From positions 1,116,001 through 1,180,000 of the forward strand of contig JAWKHH010000004.1 of assembly GCA_041394945.1 (NCBI GenBank): DNA of 64,000 nt. Direction: 5' to 3'. The stretch is from Bryobacteraceae bacterium. Its GTDB lineage: Bacteria > Acidobacteriota > Terriglobia > Bryobacterales > Bryobacteraceae. Below the pieces are notes generated by a model. It did no database searches and was not told the DNA's origin. It saw only the letters and a list, made by a program, of their open reading frames with translations. The position numbers and the translations under genes are program-made. Positions 35,922-44,222 of this stretch are shown one piece after another (the first letter of the stretch is position 1; each line of letters opens with the position of its first letter).

Positions 35922-38129
35922 ATGCATATTGGCCGACTGCCGGTAGCGACTCCCATCGCCGGCTTTATCCTGTTGACTGGCCTTGCGTTAACGTCCGCTG
36001 CGGGACCCGCCACCGAATCCGTGCCGCCGAAGAGCTTCACCGTCGCCCAGAAGCGCTGGTGGGCTTTCCAGCCCGTGGCGCCGGTCTCAGTTCCGGCCGT
36101 CAGGAAAACCGGCTGGGGGCGCAACGAGATCGATCGGTTCGTTCTCGCCAAACTCGAAGCCAATGGACTCGCGCCGAACCCCGAAGCCGACCGGCGCACT
36201 CTCCTGCGCCGTGCGAGCCTCGATCTGATCGGACTGCCGCCCACTCCAGAGGAAATGCAGGCATTCCTCGCCGATACGTCGCCCGAAGCGTGGGAGAAAG
36301 CCGTAGACCGGCTGCTGGCCTCGAAGCACTACGGGGAGCGCTGGGCCAGGCACTGGCTCGATCTCGCCCGTTATGCCGACAGCGAAGGTTTCAAGAGCGA
36401 CGAAACACGCCCCAACGTGTGGCGCTATCGCGACTACGTGATCGAGTCGTTCAACGCCGACAAGCCGTATGACCGTTTCGTGCAGGAACAGATCGCCGGT
36501 GACGAGATGTTTGCGAACGATCCGCAAGCGCTCGTAGCCACCGGGTTCAACCGGCACTTCCCGGACGAGAGCAATGCCCGGAACCTGATGCAACGGCGCC
36601 AGGAACTGCTCAACGACATCACCGACGTCGTCGGGCAAACATTCATGGCGATGACGGTGGGCTGCGCGCGCTGCCACGATCACAAGTTTGATCCCATCCT
36701 GCAGAAGGATTACTACCGGCTTCAGGCGTTCTTCGCCAACACCCGGATCGACGATCATGCGGCGCTGGTCTCGCCGGAAGCCAAAGCCGAGTACGCGCGC
36801 AAGCAGGCCGTTTGGGAAGAGAAGACCCGTTCGATTCGAGACAACATGCGGGTGCTGGTTGAGCCGAAGCAGAAGGCCATGTGGAAGGAAGGCTTCGACA
36901 AGTTTCCACCCGAGATTCAGGACGCCATCATCACGCCGCCGGACAAGCGCACTCCCATCCAGTGGCACATGTACTACAAGGGCCGCCCGCAAGTGGAGTT
37001 CAGCGTGGAGGCCGCCGCAAAGAAACTCAAGGGCGACGAGGCGAAGCGCTACAAGGAACTGGCGCGGGAGCTGGCGGCGTTCGATTCGATCAAGCCGGCT
37101 GCGTTGCCCCTCGCGCAGGCGATGGTGGACAACGGCGTCGAATCGCCCAAGACACACGTACTTTCGGTGGGCGTGTACGATGCCTACAAGGAAGAAGTTC
37201 AGCCCGGATTTCTGACGATACTCGATGCCGGCGATGCGGTCGTTGCGGCCGGCGCGAATACTTCGGGCCGCCGCGCCGCGCTCGCGAAGTGGCTCACGAA
37301 AGCGGACAATCCGCTCACCTATCGCGTGATGGTGAACCGCGTGTGGCATTACCACTTCGGCCGCGGGATCTCCGGCACGCCAAGCGATTTCGGCGTGATG
37401 GGCGAGCGGCCGTCGCACCGCGAACTGCTTGACTGGCTGACGGCGCAGTTCGCCGCCGATGGTTACAGCCTCAAGAAACTCCACAAGCGGTTGCTCCTGT
37501 CGGCCACCTGGCGGCAATCGTCGGATTTCCGCGCCGAAGCGGCGAAGGCCGATCCCGATAACAAACTGCTTTGGCGCTTCAACCGCCGCCGGCTGGAGGG
37601 GGAAATCATTCGCGATTCCATGCTCTCGGTGGCGGGTATGCTCAACACGAAGATGTACGGGCGAGGCGTCTTCCCGCCGATGCCGCCGGGCGTGATCACC
37701 CGGGGCGGATGGCAGACGGAAGAGGATGAGTCGGAATCGCTCCGGCGCAGCGTTTACACCTTCGTCCGGCGCAACACGCGCTACCCGATGTTCGAGACCT
37801 TCGACATGCCGGATACACATGAGAGCTGCGCGCGGCGGAGCCTCACCGTCTCCCCGAACCAGGCGCTCGACTTGCTGAACAACGAACTCGTGGTTGGGTG
37901 GGCGCAGGCGCTCGCCAGGCGCGTTTCGAACGACGCCGGCGTTTCGGCCGAAGGCCAGGTGGAGCGCGCGTATCGCTTCACCTATGGGCGTTCGCCGGAC
38001 GCTGGCGAGTTGGCCGCGGGGAGCAGTTTCCTGGCGCGGCAATCGGCGCTGGCCGGCGGACGCGACGCGGCGCTCGTGGACCTGTGCCACATGCTGCTCA
38101 ACTCGAACGAATTCGTCTACCTCAACTAG
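35922..38129 (+). CDS. PSD1 family protein (DUF1549-DUF1553), no N-terminal cytochrome domain
   Basis: A 735-residue exported protein with signal peptide (PIAGFILLTGLALTSAAG). DUF1549 shows 'LLRRASLDLIGLPPTPEEMQAF', 'YGERWARHWLDLARYADSEG' and CARCHDHKFDP with one CxxCH. DUF1553 shows 'NPLTYRVMVNRVWHYHFGRGI' and 'RRRLEGEIIRDSMLSVAG'. Unlike the PSD1 protein at 12884 it lacks the extra N-terminal CGDCH haem domain. It is followed after 10 bases by a DUF1501 gene, repeating the pair organisation. Confidence 0.92.
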   Translation: MHIGRLPVATPIAGFILLTGLALTSAAGPATESVPPKSFTVAQKRWWAFQPVAPVSVPAVRKTGWGRNEIDRFVLAKLEANGLAPNPEADRRTLLRRASLDLIGLPPTPEEMQAFLADTSPEAWEKAVDRLLASKHYGERWARHWLDLARYADSEGFKSDETRPNVWRYRDYVIESFNADKPYDRFVQEQIAGDEMFANDPQALVATGFNRHFPDESNARNLMQRRQELLNDITDVVGQTFMAMTVGCARCHDHKFDPILQKDYYRLQAFFANTRIDDHAALVSPEAKAEYARKQAVWEEKTRSIRDNMRVLVEPKQKAMWKEGFDKFPPEIQDAIITPPDKRTPIQWHMYYKGRPQVEFSVEAAAKKLKGDEAKRYKELARELAAFDSIKPAALPLAQAMVDNGVESPKTHVLSVGVYDAYKEEVQPGFLTILDAGDAVVAAGANTSGRRAALAKWLTKADNPLTYRVMVNRVWHYHFGRGISGTPSDFGVMGERPSHRELLDWLTAQFAADGYSLKKLHKRLLLSATWRQSSDFRAEAAKADPDNKLLWRFNRRRLEGEIIRDSMLSVAGMLNTKMYGRGVFPPMPPGVITRGGWQTEEDESESLRRSVYTFVRRNTRYPMFETFDMPDTHESCARRSLTVSPNQALDLLNNELVVGWAQALARRVSNDAGVSAEGQVERAYRFTYGRSPDAGELAAGSSFLARQSALAGGRDAALVDLCHMLLNSNEFVYLN

Positions 38130-38139
38130 GAGCGCGCCC

Positions 38140-39564
38140 ATGCTCGACAAACTCGGACATCAATGGCCGGTTCGGTCGCGGCGGGAGTTCTTCCGGAACG
38201 CGGGCAGCGGCTTGGCCGGTATCGCTCTTGCCGGAATGGTCGCCGAGGACCAGGCTCGGGCCGCCGGCGCCGATCCGATGGCTCCTAAGCCGGGCCATCA
38301 CACGCCGAAGGCGAAGTCCGTCATCTGGCTGTTCATGGAAGGCGGCCCCAGCCACATCGATCTGTTCGACCCCAAGCCGAAGCTGAACGAACTTAACGGC
38401 AAGCCGATGCCGGAATCGTTCGGCAAGCCGATCACCGCCATGGGAACGGCCGGCAACACGCTGATGGGATCCCCGCGGAAGTGGAAGCAGCATGGGCAAA
38501 GCGGACTCTGGGTCTCGGACTGGTATCCGCACATCGCCCGGCACGTGGACGATATGGCTGTGCTCCGCTCCTGCTGGGCGAACGGTTTGAATCACGTCGG
38601 CTCGGTGTGCCAGATGAACACCGGCGATATCCTCGCCGGGCGGCCGGCGCTGGGTGCGTGGGTCACCTACGGGCTCGGCAGCGCAAATCGCAATCTGCCG
38701 ACGTTTGTGATCCTCCTCGACGACCGCGAGCCCGTGGGCGGCCCCAAGAACTGGAATTCAGGATTCCTGCCGGCTACGTTCCAGGGGACGCAGTTCCGAC
38801 AGGGCGGCACACCGATCCTCCATCTGGCGTCGCCCAAGAATATCAGCCGCGAGCGCCAGCGCGGGAAGCTCGATTACTTGCAGCAACTGAACGAACGCTG
38901 GTCCCGCGACAAGGCCGAGGACACGGAACTCGAGGCGCGCATCCAGAGCTACGAACTCGCCTACAAGATGCAGGCCACGGCGCCGGAAGCAGTCGATATC
39001 GGCAAGGAGACCGAGGCAACGCGCTCGATGTACGGAATGGATGACGAAGCCACGCGAGCGTTCGGCGCCAACTGCCTGCTGGCGCGGCGGCTGGTGGAGC
39101 GCGGGGTTCGCTTCGTCGAGCTGTATTGCGGCTCCGGAAGCGGGTGGGACGCGCACTCGAACATCGAAGGCAACCATTCCAAGTGGTGCCGCGCTTCCGA
39201 TAAACCGATCGCCGGATTGCTGACTGACCTCAAGCAGCGCGGCATGCTCGACGACACGCTTGTGGTGTGGGGCGGGGAATTCGGCCGCACGCCGTTCAAC
39301 GAGAAAGGCGACGGGCGGGATCATAATCCGTGGGGATTCACGATGTTCTTCGCCGGCGGCGGCGCCAAGGGCGGCCGGACCGTCGGCGCCACCGACGAGA
39401 TCGGCCTGCGCGCAGTGGAGCGGCCGGCGCACGTCCACGACATCCACGCCTCGATCCTGCACCTGCTTGGGCTGGATCACATCAAGCTCACCTACCTGCA
39501 CAACGGCCGGGCTGAGCGGCCCACCATTGTCGGCGGCGCGCTGATCCCCGAGATTTGGACCTAG
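38140..39564 (+). CDS. DUF1501 family protein, second copy
   Basis: About 474 residues from the ATG at 38140. It has a Tat-type signal (SRREFFRNAGSGLAGIALAG), then 'VIWLFMEGGPSHIDLFDPKP', 'NWNSGFLPATFQGTQFRQGG', 'VVWGGEFGRTPFNEKGDGRD' and the C-terminal 'HDIHASILHLLGLDHIKLTY'. It parallels the DUF1501 protein at 15399 throughout but is clearly diverged. Likely co-transcribed with the PSD1 gene immediately upstream. Confidence 0.92.
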   Translation: MLDKLGHQWPVRSRREFFRNAGSGLAGIALAGMVAEDQARAAGADPMAPKPGHHTPKAKSVIWLFMEGGPSHIDLFDPKPKLNELNGKPMPESFGKPITAMGTAGNTLMGSPRKWKQHGQSGLWVSDWYPHIARHVDDMAVLRSCWANGLNHVGSVCQMNTGDILAGRPALGAWVTYGLGSANRNLPTFVILLDDREPVGGPKNWNSGFLPATFQGTQFRQGGTPILHLASPKNISRERQRGKLDYLQQLNERWSRDKAEDTELEARIQSYELAYKMQATAPEAVDIGKETEATRSMYGMDDEATRAFGANCLLARRLVERGVRFVELYCGSGSGWDAHSNIEGNHSKWCRASDKPIAGLLTDLKQRGMLDDTLVVWGGEFGRTPFNEKGDGRDHNPWGFTMFFAGGGAKGGRTVGATDEIGLRAVERPAHVHDIHASILHLLGLDHIKLTYLHNGRAERPTIVGGALIPEIWT

Positions 39565-39573
39565 TCTAGGATC

Positions 39574-40578
39574 CTAAACGATCAACATACAGTCGCCGTA
39601 GGAGAAGAACCGGTATCCGTCGGCCACGGCCGCCGCGTATGCCTCCTTCATCAGCTCAGTCCCGCCGAAAGCGCACACGAGGACGAACAGGCTCGATTTC
39701 GGCAGGTGGAAGTTGGTGAGCATGGCTCCGGTGTGCCGGAAGTCGAACCCGGGCCGGATGAACAGCGATGTTTCGCCCGAGCCTGGGATCGTTCCCGCTG
39801 TTTCGAGTGTGCGCACTACCGTCGTTCCCACGGCAACCAGCCGCCGGGCCGCGCGCATCGCCGCCGCCGATTCGTCGGAAATCGAGTATGTCTCCGAGTG
39901 CAGTGCCACCTCGTCGAGGTTTTGGCTCCGCAGCGGTTGGAACGTGCCGAGACCCACATGCAGCGTCACGCGCGCCGTGCTCGGGCATGCGGCGAGAATC
40001 TCCGGTGTGAAGTGGAGGCCGGCGGTGGGCGCCGCCACGGACCCTCGTTCGCGCGCGAACACTGTCTGGTAACGCTCACGGTCGGACGCGGCGTCGTCTC
40101 GCCGGATGTAGGGCGGGAGCGGGACGTGCCCGATGGTTTCCACTGTCTCCCAGAAGCCGCCCGCCGCCGTGAAGCGCAGCGTGCGCTCGCCGTGTCCATC
40201 GCGTCCGAGGACCGTGGCCGATAGTCCGCCGTCGAACTCGACGGTGTCGCCAGTGCGGACCTTGCGGCCTGGGTGAACCAGACAAAGCCAGGTGAGCCCA
40301 TCGGCGACGCTTGCCACCGGACGTACCAGGAAGACCTCGACGCGGCCCTCGAAGCCCGGCCGCCGGCCGATGAGCCGGGCAGGAAAGACCCGTGACTCGT
40401 TGAGCACTACGCAGTCTCCAGGATGGAGATGGCTCGTGAAATCGCGGAACTGTTGGTGAGACCACGTGCCCGCCGCCCGATCCACCACGAGCATACGCGA
40501 CGCGGCGCGGTCGGTGAGCGGTTGCTGTGCGATGAGTTCGGGAGGCAGCGTGAAGTCGAAATCGGCGAGTGACTGCAA
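39574..40578 (-). CDS. queA: S-adenosylmethionine:tRNA ribosyltransferase-isomerase QueA
   Basis: A 334-residue enzyme. It transfers and isomerises the ribosyl group of S-adenosylmethionine onto 7-aminomethyl-deazaguanine in tRNA, giving epoxyqueuosine. Hallmarks are 'DFDFTLPPELIAQQPLTDRAASR', 'GDCVVLNESRVFPARLIG', 'AAPTAGLHFTPEIL', 'VGLGTFQPLR' and the C-terminal 'TNFHLPKSSLFVLVCAFGG'. The start is TTG (40576-40578); no ATG fits in frame. No other queuosine genes are in the window. Divergent from the gene at 40631. Confidence 0.96.
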   Translation of the reverse strand: MQSLADFDFTLPPELIAQQPLTDRAASRMLVVDRAAGTWSHQQFRDFTSHLHPGDCVVLNESRVFPARLIGRRPGFEGRVEVFLVRPVASVADGLTWLCLVHPGRKVRTGDTVEFDGGLSATVLGRDGHGERTLRFTAAGGFWETVETIGHVPLPPYIRRDDAASDRERYQTVFARERGSVAAPTAGLHFTPEILAACPSTARVTLHVGLGTFQPLRSQNLDEVALHSETYSISDESAAAMRAARRLVAVGTTVVRTLETAGTIPGSGETSLFIRPGFDFRHTGAMLTNFHLPKSSLFVLVCAFGGTELMKEAYAAAVADGYRFFSYGDCMLIV

Positions 40579-40616
40579 TTCGCTAGGTTAACGCAGCGCT
40601 CCGATCCGGGTCCGCA

Positions 40617-40622
40617 TATAAT
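40617..40622 (+). promoter_or_regulatory. Candidate -10 element, leaderless-type
   Basis: A perfect TATAAT ends eight bases before the ATG at 40631, and no Shine-Dalgarno sequence intervenes. No clear -35 is visible. This is consistent with a leaderless transcript. Confidence 0.5.
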
Positions 40623-40630
40623 CGGGACCA

Positions 40631-43132
40631 ATGAAAGCACGTGCGTTAACCCTGGGCATGGCAGCGGCGATGCTGGTCGCGGTGGTGGCGCGTGACCATC
40701 GCGCAAGCCAAGCCGCGCAGCGCGACACAACAACATGGGGCGCAGCCGAACCGTCCTGGTCGCCAGACGGCCGACGGCTGGCGTTCACTCTATTCGGGTC
40801 CATCTGGACCGTCGCGGCCGATGGCGGCGAAGCCACGCAGGTCTCGAGCGGCGATAGCTATCACGCGCACCCGGCGTGGTCTCCTAAGGACGCACAGATC
40901 GCTTTCATCGCCGGTGCGCCGCCTGCCGGTGTTCTTCCAACCATCCGTGGCGCCCTGCGGATCGTCGACGGCGAGTCCGGCGTGGAGCGAACGATCTCCT
41001 TGCCGCACGAAACAGCCGGCACGCCGTCGTGGTCGCCGGACGGGACCGAGATCGCCATCCCGCTCAACGTGCCCGACACGGGGGCGCAGATCCATATCGT
41101 ACGCGTGGCCGAAGGTTCCGTCCGCCGGGCCCAGGAGCGTTCGCAAAGAGGCAGGACCGGGTCCTGGTTCTACACCGCCTGGGCGCCGGCCACCGATCTC
41201 TTCTGGACCGGCCAGCAGTTCGCCGCGGTCCAGAACGGCTCCCAGAAGTTCGGCGCGCCGCAGGTTTGGACGATGCCTCCCGGAGACAACCCCATCCGCA
41301 TTCAGCTTCCGCTCACCTCCTATCGTCTTGGCGACATCGCGCAGCTTCAATCCATCGCCACTCTCGCCGGCGGAGAGGCCGTGTACTCGGCGGTGATCGT
41401 CAACGGAAAGGGCGACCGCGAACTCTACCGCGTCACGCGCGGCTCGGCGCCTTCCGCGATCACCAATTCGCCGCGCGACGAGTTCTCGCCAGCGGTTTCG
41501 CCCGATGGGAAAACGCTCGCCTTCGAATCGAACCGCCTCGGAAATCTCGACCTGTTTACCGTGCCGCTGGCCGGGGGCGAAGCCCGGCATGTGCGAATCA
41601 CGGGTCTACGGTTCCGCGCGGCATACGCTCGCGTGCGGATTCGCGTCACCGACGAAACCGGTCAGCCCGCGCGGGCGCGGTTGTTCGTGAGGGCCTCTGA
41701 CGATCGGGCCTATGCGCCTCCGGGTGCACCGGTGTTCTACTACAGCCTCGAGCCCGGCCGCGGCCGCGAAGGCTTTTTTCTCTCGAGCGGAGACGACGAG
41801 TTGATCCTCCCGGCCGGCCGCCTGCAGCTAACGGCGCTCAAGGGCATCGAGTATCGCATCGAGGACCGAAGCGTCGACCTCGCACCCGGCCAGACCACGG
41901 AACTTTCCATCGCCATGGCCCGCTGGACTAACTGGAACCAGAAAGGCTGGTATACCGGTGAGAACCACTTCCACGCCAACTACAACGGAAGCTACTACCA
42001 GCGGCCGCCGGACTCGCTCGACTGGCTCGAGGCCGAAGACCTGAACGCCGCCAACATGATCGTCGCCAATTCGGAAGGCGCCTTCGTCCACGACAAGGAG
42101 TTTTTCACTGGCGGCGTCAGTACCGCTTCGAAGCCGCGCTTCCAGCTCTATTGGGGTCAGGAGTACCGCAATTCGGATCCACTCGGCCACATGGCGTTCC
42201 TGAATATCAAAGCGCAGGTTCCGCCGTCGTTCACCAGTGTCGTGGGCAGCAACTCACCCTATGATTTTCCGTTGAACACGATGGCTGCGATCGAGGCCCG
42301 CAAACAGGGCGGCGTGGTGGTGTACGTTCACCCGATGTCCGGCGCGATCTTCGATCCGATGGACACCAACCTCGGGGCCAAGGAGGCTCCGCTCACGGCC
42401 GCGCTCGACGCCATGGACGCCATCGACATCATGCCCTACGGTCCGGCCGCATTCGAGATGTGGTACCGCCTGCTCAACAGCGGATTCCGCATCGCGCCCG
42501 GCGCAGGCACCGACGTCTTCACTAATTGGCGCGGCATCAACCGCATTCCTGGACTTTCCCGCCAGTACGTGGAAACCGGGACCGCGTTCAACTGGGCCCG
42601 ATGGATTGAGCGCTATCGCGCTGGCCGCGTCTTTGTCACGAACGGGCCACTCCTCGAGTTCAACGTGAACGGCCAGGGCATGGGTTCGGTGATACAAGCC
42701 GCCAGTACGCCCTACCGCGCAAAACTCTCGACTTCGGTCTCTGGGCGCGATCCGGTGGAACTGGTGGAGTTGATTCGCAATGGTGAGGTGATCGAATCGT
42801 CGAAGCCCGCGGCGGGCGCGGCGACGCACCGGATCGAAAAAGAGGTGATGGTGGATCGCAGTTCGTGGTTTGCCGTCCGCGTCACCGGCCGCCCGGCGCG
42901 CGGGCTGAACGAGCCCCTTCGCGCGCATTCGGCTCCCGTATGGGTGGAAGCGGACCGTCGGCCGGTGCTCATCCGCGACGACGTAGAGTTGATGATCCGC
43001 TGGCTGGAGCGATTCTGGGCGTACCTCGAAGAGCGTGACAACTTCGGACCGGGCGACAATCGCCGCCGGGCGCGCGCGATGTGGGAGCAGGGCATCGCTC
43101 ACTTCCGGGCCAAGCTGGAACAAGCGCGCTAA
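40631..43132 (+). CDS. TolB-like propeller plus CehA/McbA-type PHP metallohydrolase
   Basis: An 833-residue exported protein. WD40-like/TolB repeats occupy about 40-335 ('PSWSPDGRRLAFTLFGSIW', 'PAVSPDGKTLAFESNRLGNLDLF'). A PHP-type hydrolase domain runs about 440-700 with metal-binding text 'GENHFHANYNGSY' (HxH, about 445), 'VVYVHPMSGAIF' and 'APGAGTDVFTNW'. CehA/McbA relatives hydrolyse carbamate or amide bonds, but many homologues have unknown substrates. The gene lies 52 bases from divergent queA. It is probably periplasmic. Confidence 0.82.
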   Translation: MKARALTLGMAAAMLVAVVARDHRASQAAQRDTTTWGAAEPSWSPDGRRLAFTLFGSIWTVAADGGEATQVSSGDSYHAHPAWSPKDAQIAFIAGAPPAGVLPTIRGALRIVDGESGVERTISLPHETAGTPSWSPDGTEIAIPLNVPDTGAQIHIVRVAEGSVRRAQERSQRGRTGSWFYTAWAPATDLFWTGQQFAAVQNGSQKFGAPQVWTMPPGDNPIRIQLPLTSYRLGDIAQLQSIATLAGGEAVYSAVIVNGKGDRELYRVTRGSAPSAITNSPRDEFSPAVSPDGKTLAFESNRLGNLDLFTVPLAGGEARHVRITGLRFRAAYARVRIRVTDETGQPARARLFVRASDDRAYAPPGAPVFYYSLEPGRGREGFFLSSGDDELILPAGRLQLTALKGIEYRIEDRSVDLAPGQTTELSIAMARWTNWNQKGWYTGENHFHANYNGSYYQRPPDSLDWLEAEDLNAANMIVANSEGAFVHDKEFFTGGVSTASKPRFQLYWGQEYRNSDPLGHMAFLNIKAQVPPSFTSVVGSNSPYDFPLNTMAAIEARKQGGVVVYVHPMSGAIFDPMDTNLGAKEAPLTAALDAMDAIDIMPYGPAAFEMWYRLLNSGFRIAPGAGTDVFTNWRGINRIPGLSRQYVETGTAFNWARWIERYRAGRVFVTNGPLLEFNVNGQGMGSVIQAASTPYRAKLSTSVSGRDPVELVELIRNGEVIESSKPAAGAATHRIEKEVMVDRSSWFAVRVTGRPARGLNEPLRAHSAPVWVEADRRPVLIRDDVELMIRWLERFWAYLEERDNFGPGDNRRRARAMWEQGIAHFRAKLEQAR

Positions 43133-43147
43133 CCGGCCACGCCCCGG

Positions 43148-43153
43148 TAGAAT
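43148..43153 (+). promoter_or_regulatory. Candidate -10 element before tsaD, leaderless-type
   Basis: GGTAGAAT ends six bases before the TTG start of tsaD, with no Shine-Dalgarno sequence. The nearby ATG at 43152 is out of frame with tsaD. Confidence 0.45.
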
Positions 43154-43159
43154 GGCAGA

Positions 43160-44212
43160 TTGCGCATCCTCGGCATTGAGAGTTCGTGCGACGAGACGGC
43201 GGCGGCAGTCGTGGAAGACGGCCGGCGGGTACTTGCGAGCGTCGTCGCTTCGCAGCTCGACGTCCACGCGCGATACGGCGGCGTAGTCCCCGAACTGGCC
43301 TCCCGCGAACACCTGCGCGCCATTGTCCCGGTGGTGCGAGAAGCGATGGAACGCGCCGGATGCGCTTGGGGCGATCTTGCCGCCATCGCCGTCACTGAGG
43401 GGCCCGGACTGGTCGGGTCGCTGCTCGTCGGCGTCACCTATGCCAAGGCGCTCTGCTTCGCGCGCGGCCTGCCGCTCATTGGAGTGAACCATGTCGAGGG
43501 GCATATCCATGCGGTAGTGATGGAAGCGCATCCGGTTCCGCTGCCGGCGGTGGCGTTGGTTGTGAGCGGTGGGCACACGCATTTGTTCGAAGTGAGCGAA
43601 GGGTTCCGCTACCGGCTGCTTGGCCGCACCCGCGACGACGCGGCGGGCGAAGCCTACGACAAAGTCGCCAAGCTTCTTGGCTATGGGTATCCGGGCGGAC
43701 CCATCCTCGACGCGCTCGCCCCCTGTGGCGATGCGCACGCCATCCGGTTCACCGTCGCAAAGATGAAGGGTAACGATCTCGACTTCAGCTTCTCCGGACT
43801 GAAGACCGCCGTCCTGCGCTGGGTGGAGGCGCGGGACATGACCGGGGAGATTGCAGCGCGCAAAGCCATCGGACGAACGGACCTCGAGGGCTGGCGGGTC
43901 GCCTCGCCCCAGTCCACGCTCGACCTGATCGCGTCCTTCCAGGCCGCCGTCATCGAAGAGCTCCTGCGCCGCACCGCGCAGGCGGTAGAAGAAACTGGCG
44001 CGACGTCGGCGATCGTCTCCGGAGGCGTTGCCTGCAACGCGGGCCTCCGTGCCGCCGCCTCTTCGCGCATCGGCGCGCCCGTCTATTTCCCTACGCCCGG
44101 GCTCTCTACCGACAACGCCGCCATGATCGCCGCCGCCGCGTTCCCGAAGTTCGCCCGTGGAGATTTTGCCGGATGGGATCTGCGCGCCAAGGCCAACCTG
44201 AGTCTGACATAA
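43160..44212 (+). CDS. tsaD: tRNA N6-adenosine threonylcarbamoyltransferase TsaD
   Basis: A 350-residue essential enzyme that forms N6-threonylcarbamoyladenosine at position 37 of ANN-decoding tRNAs with TsaB and TsaE. The start is TTG at 43160, directly encoding MRILGIESSCDETAAAVVED. The metal-binding motif HVEGHIHAVV (about 110-115) and 'LVVSGGHTHLF' are intact, as are 'LGYGYPGGPILD' and 'VSGGVACNAGLR'. The length matches bacterial TsaD. No tsaB or tsaE is in the window. Confidence 0.97.
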   Translation: MRILGIESSCDETAAAVVEDGRRVLASVVASQLDVHARYGGVVPELASREHLRAIVPVVREAMERAGCAWGDLAAIAVTEGPGLVGSLLVGVTYAKALCFARGLPLIGVNHVEGHIHAVVMEAHPVPLPAVALVVSGGHTHLFEVSEGFRYRLLGRTRDDAAGEAYDKVAKLLGYGYPGGPILDALAPCGDAHAIRFTVAKMKGNDLDFSFSGLKTAVLRWVEARDMTGEIAARKAIGRTDLEGWRVASPQSTLDLIASFQAAVIEELLRRTAQAVEETGATSAIVSGGVACNAGLRAAASSRIGAPVYFPTPGLSTDNAAMIAAAAFPKFARGDFAGWDLRAKANLSLT

Positions 44213-44213
44213 T
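44208..44213 (+). promoter_or_regulatory. Candidate -10 element
   Basis: CATAAT overlaps the tsaD stop and ends nine bases before the ATG at 44223. This is another close -10-to-start spacing; evidence is weak on its own. Confidence 0.3.
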
Positions 44214-44222
44214 CTCGTAGTT

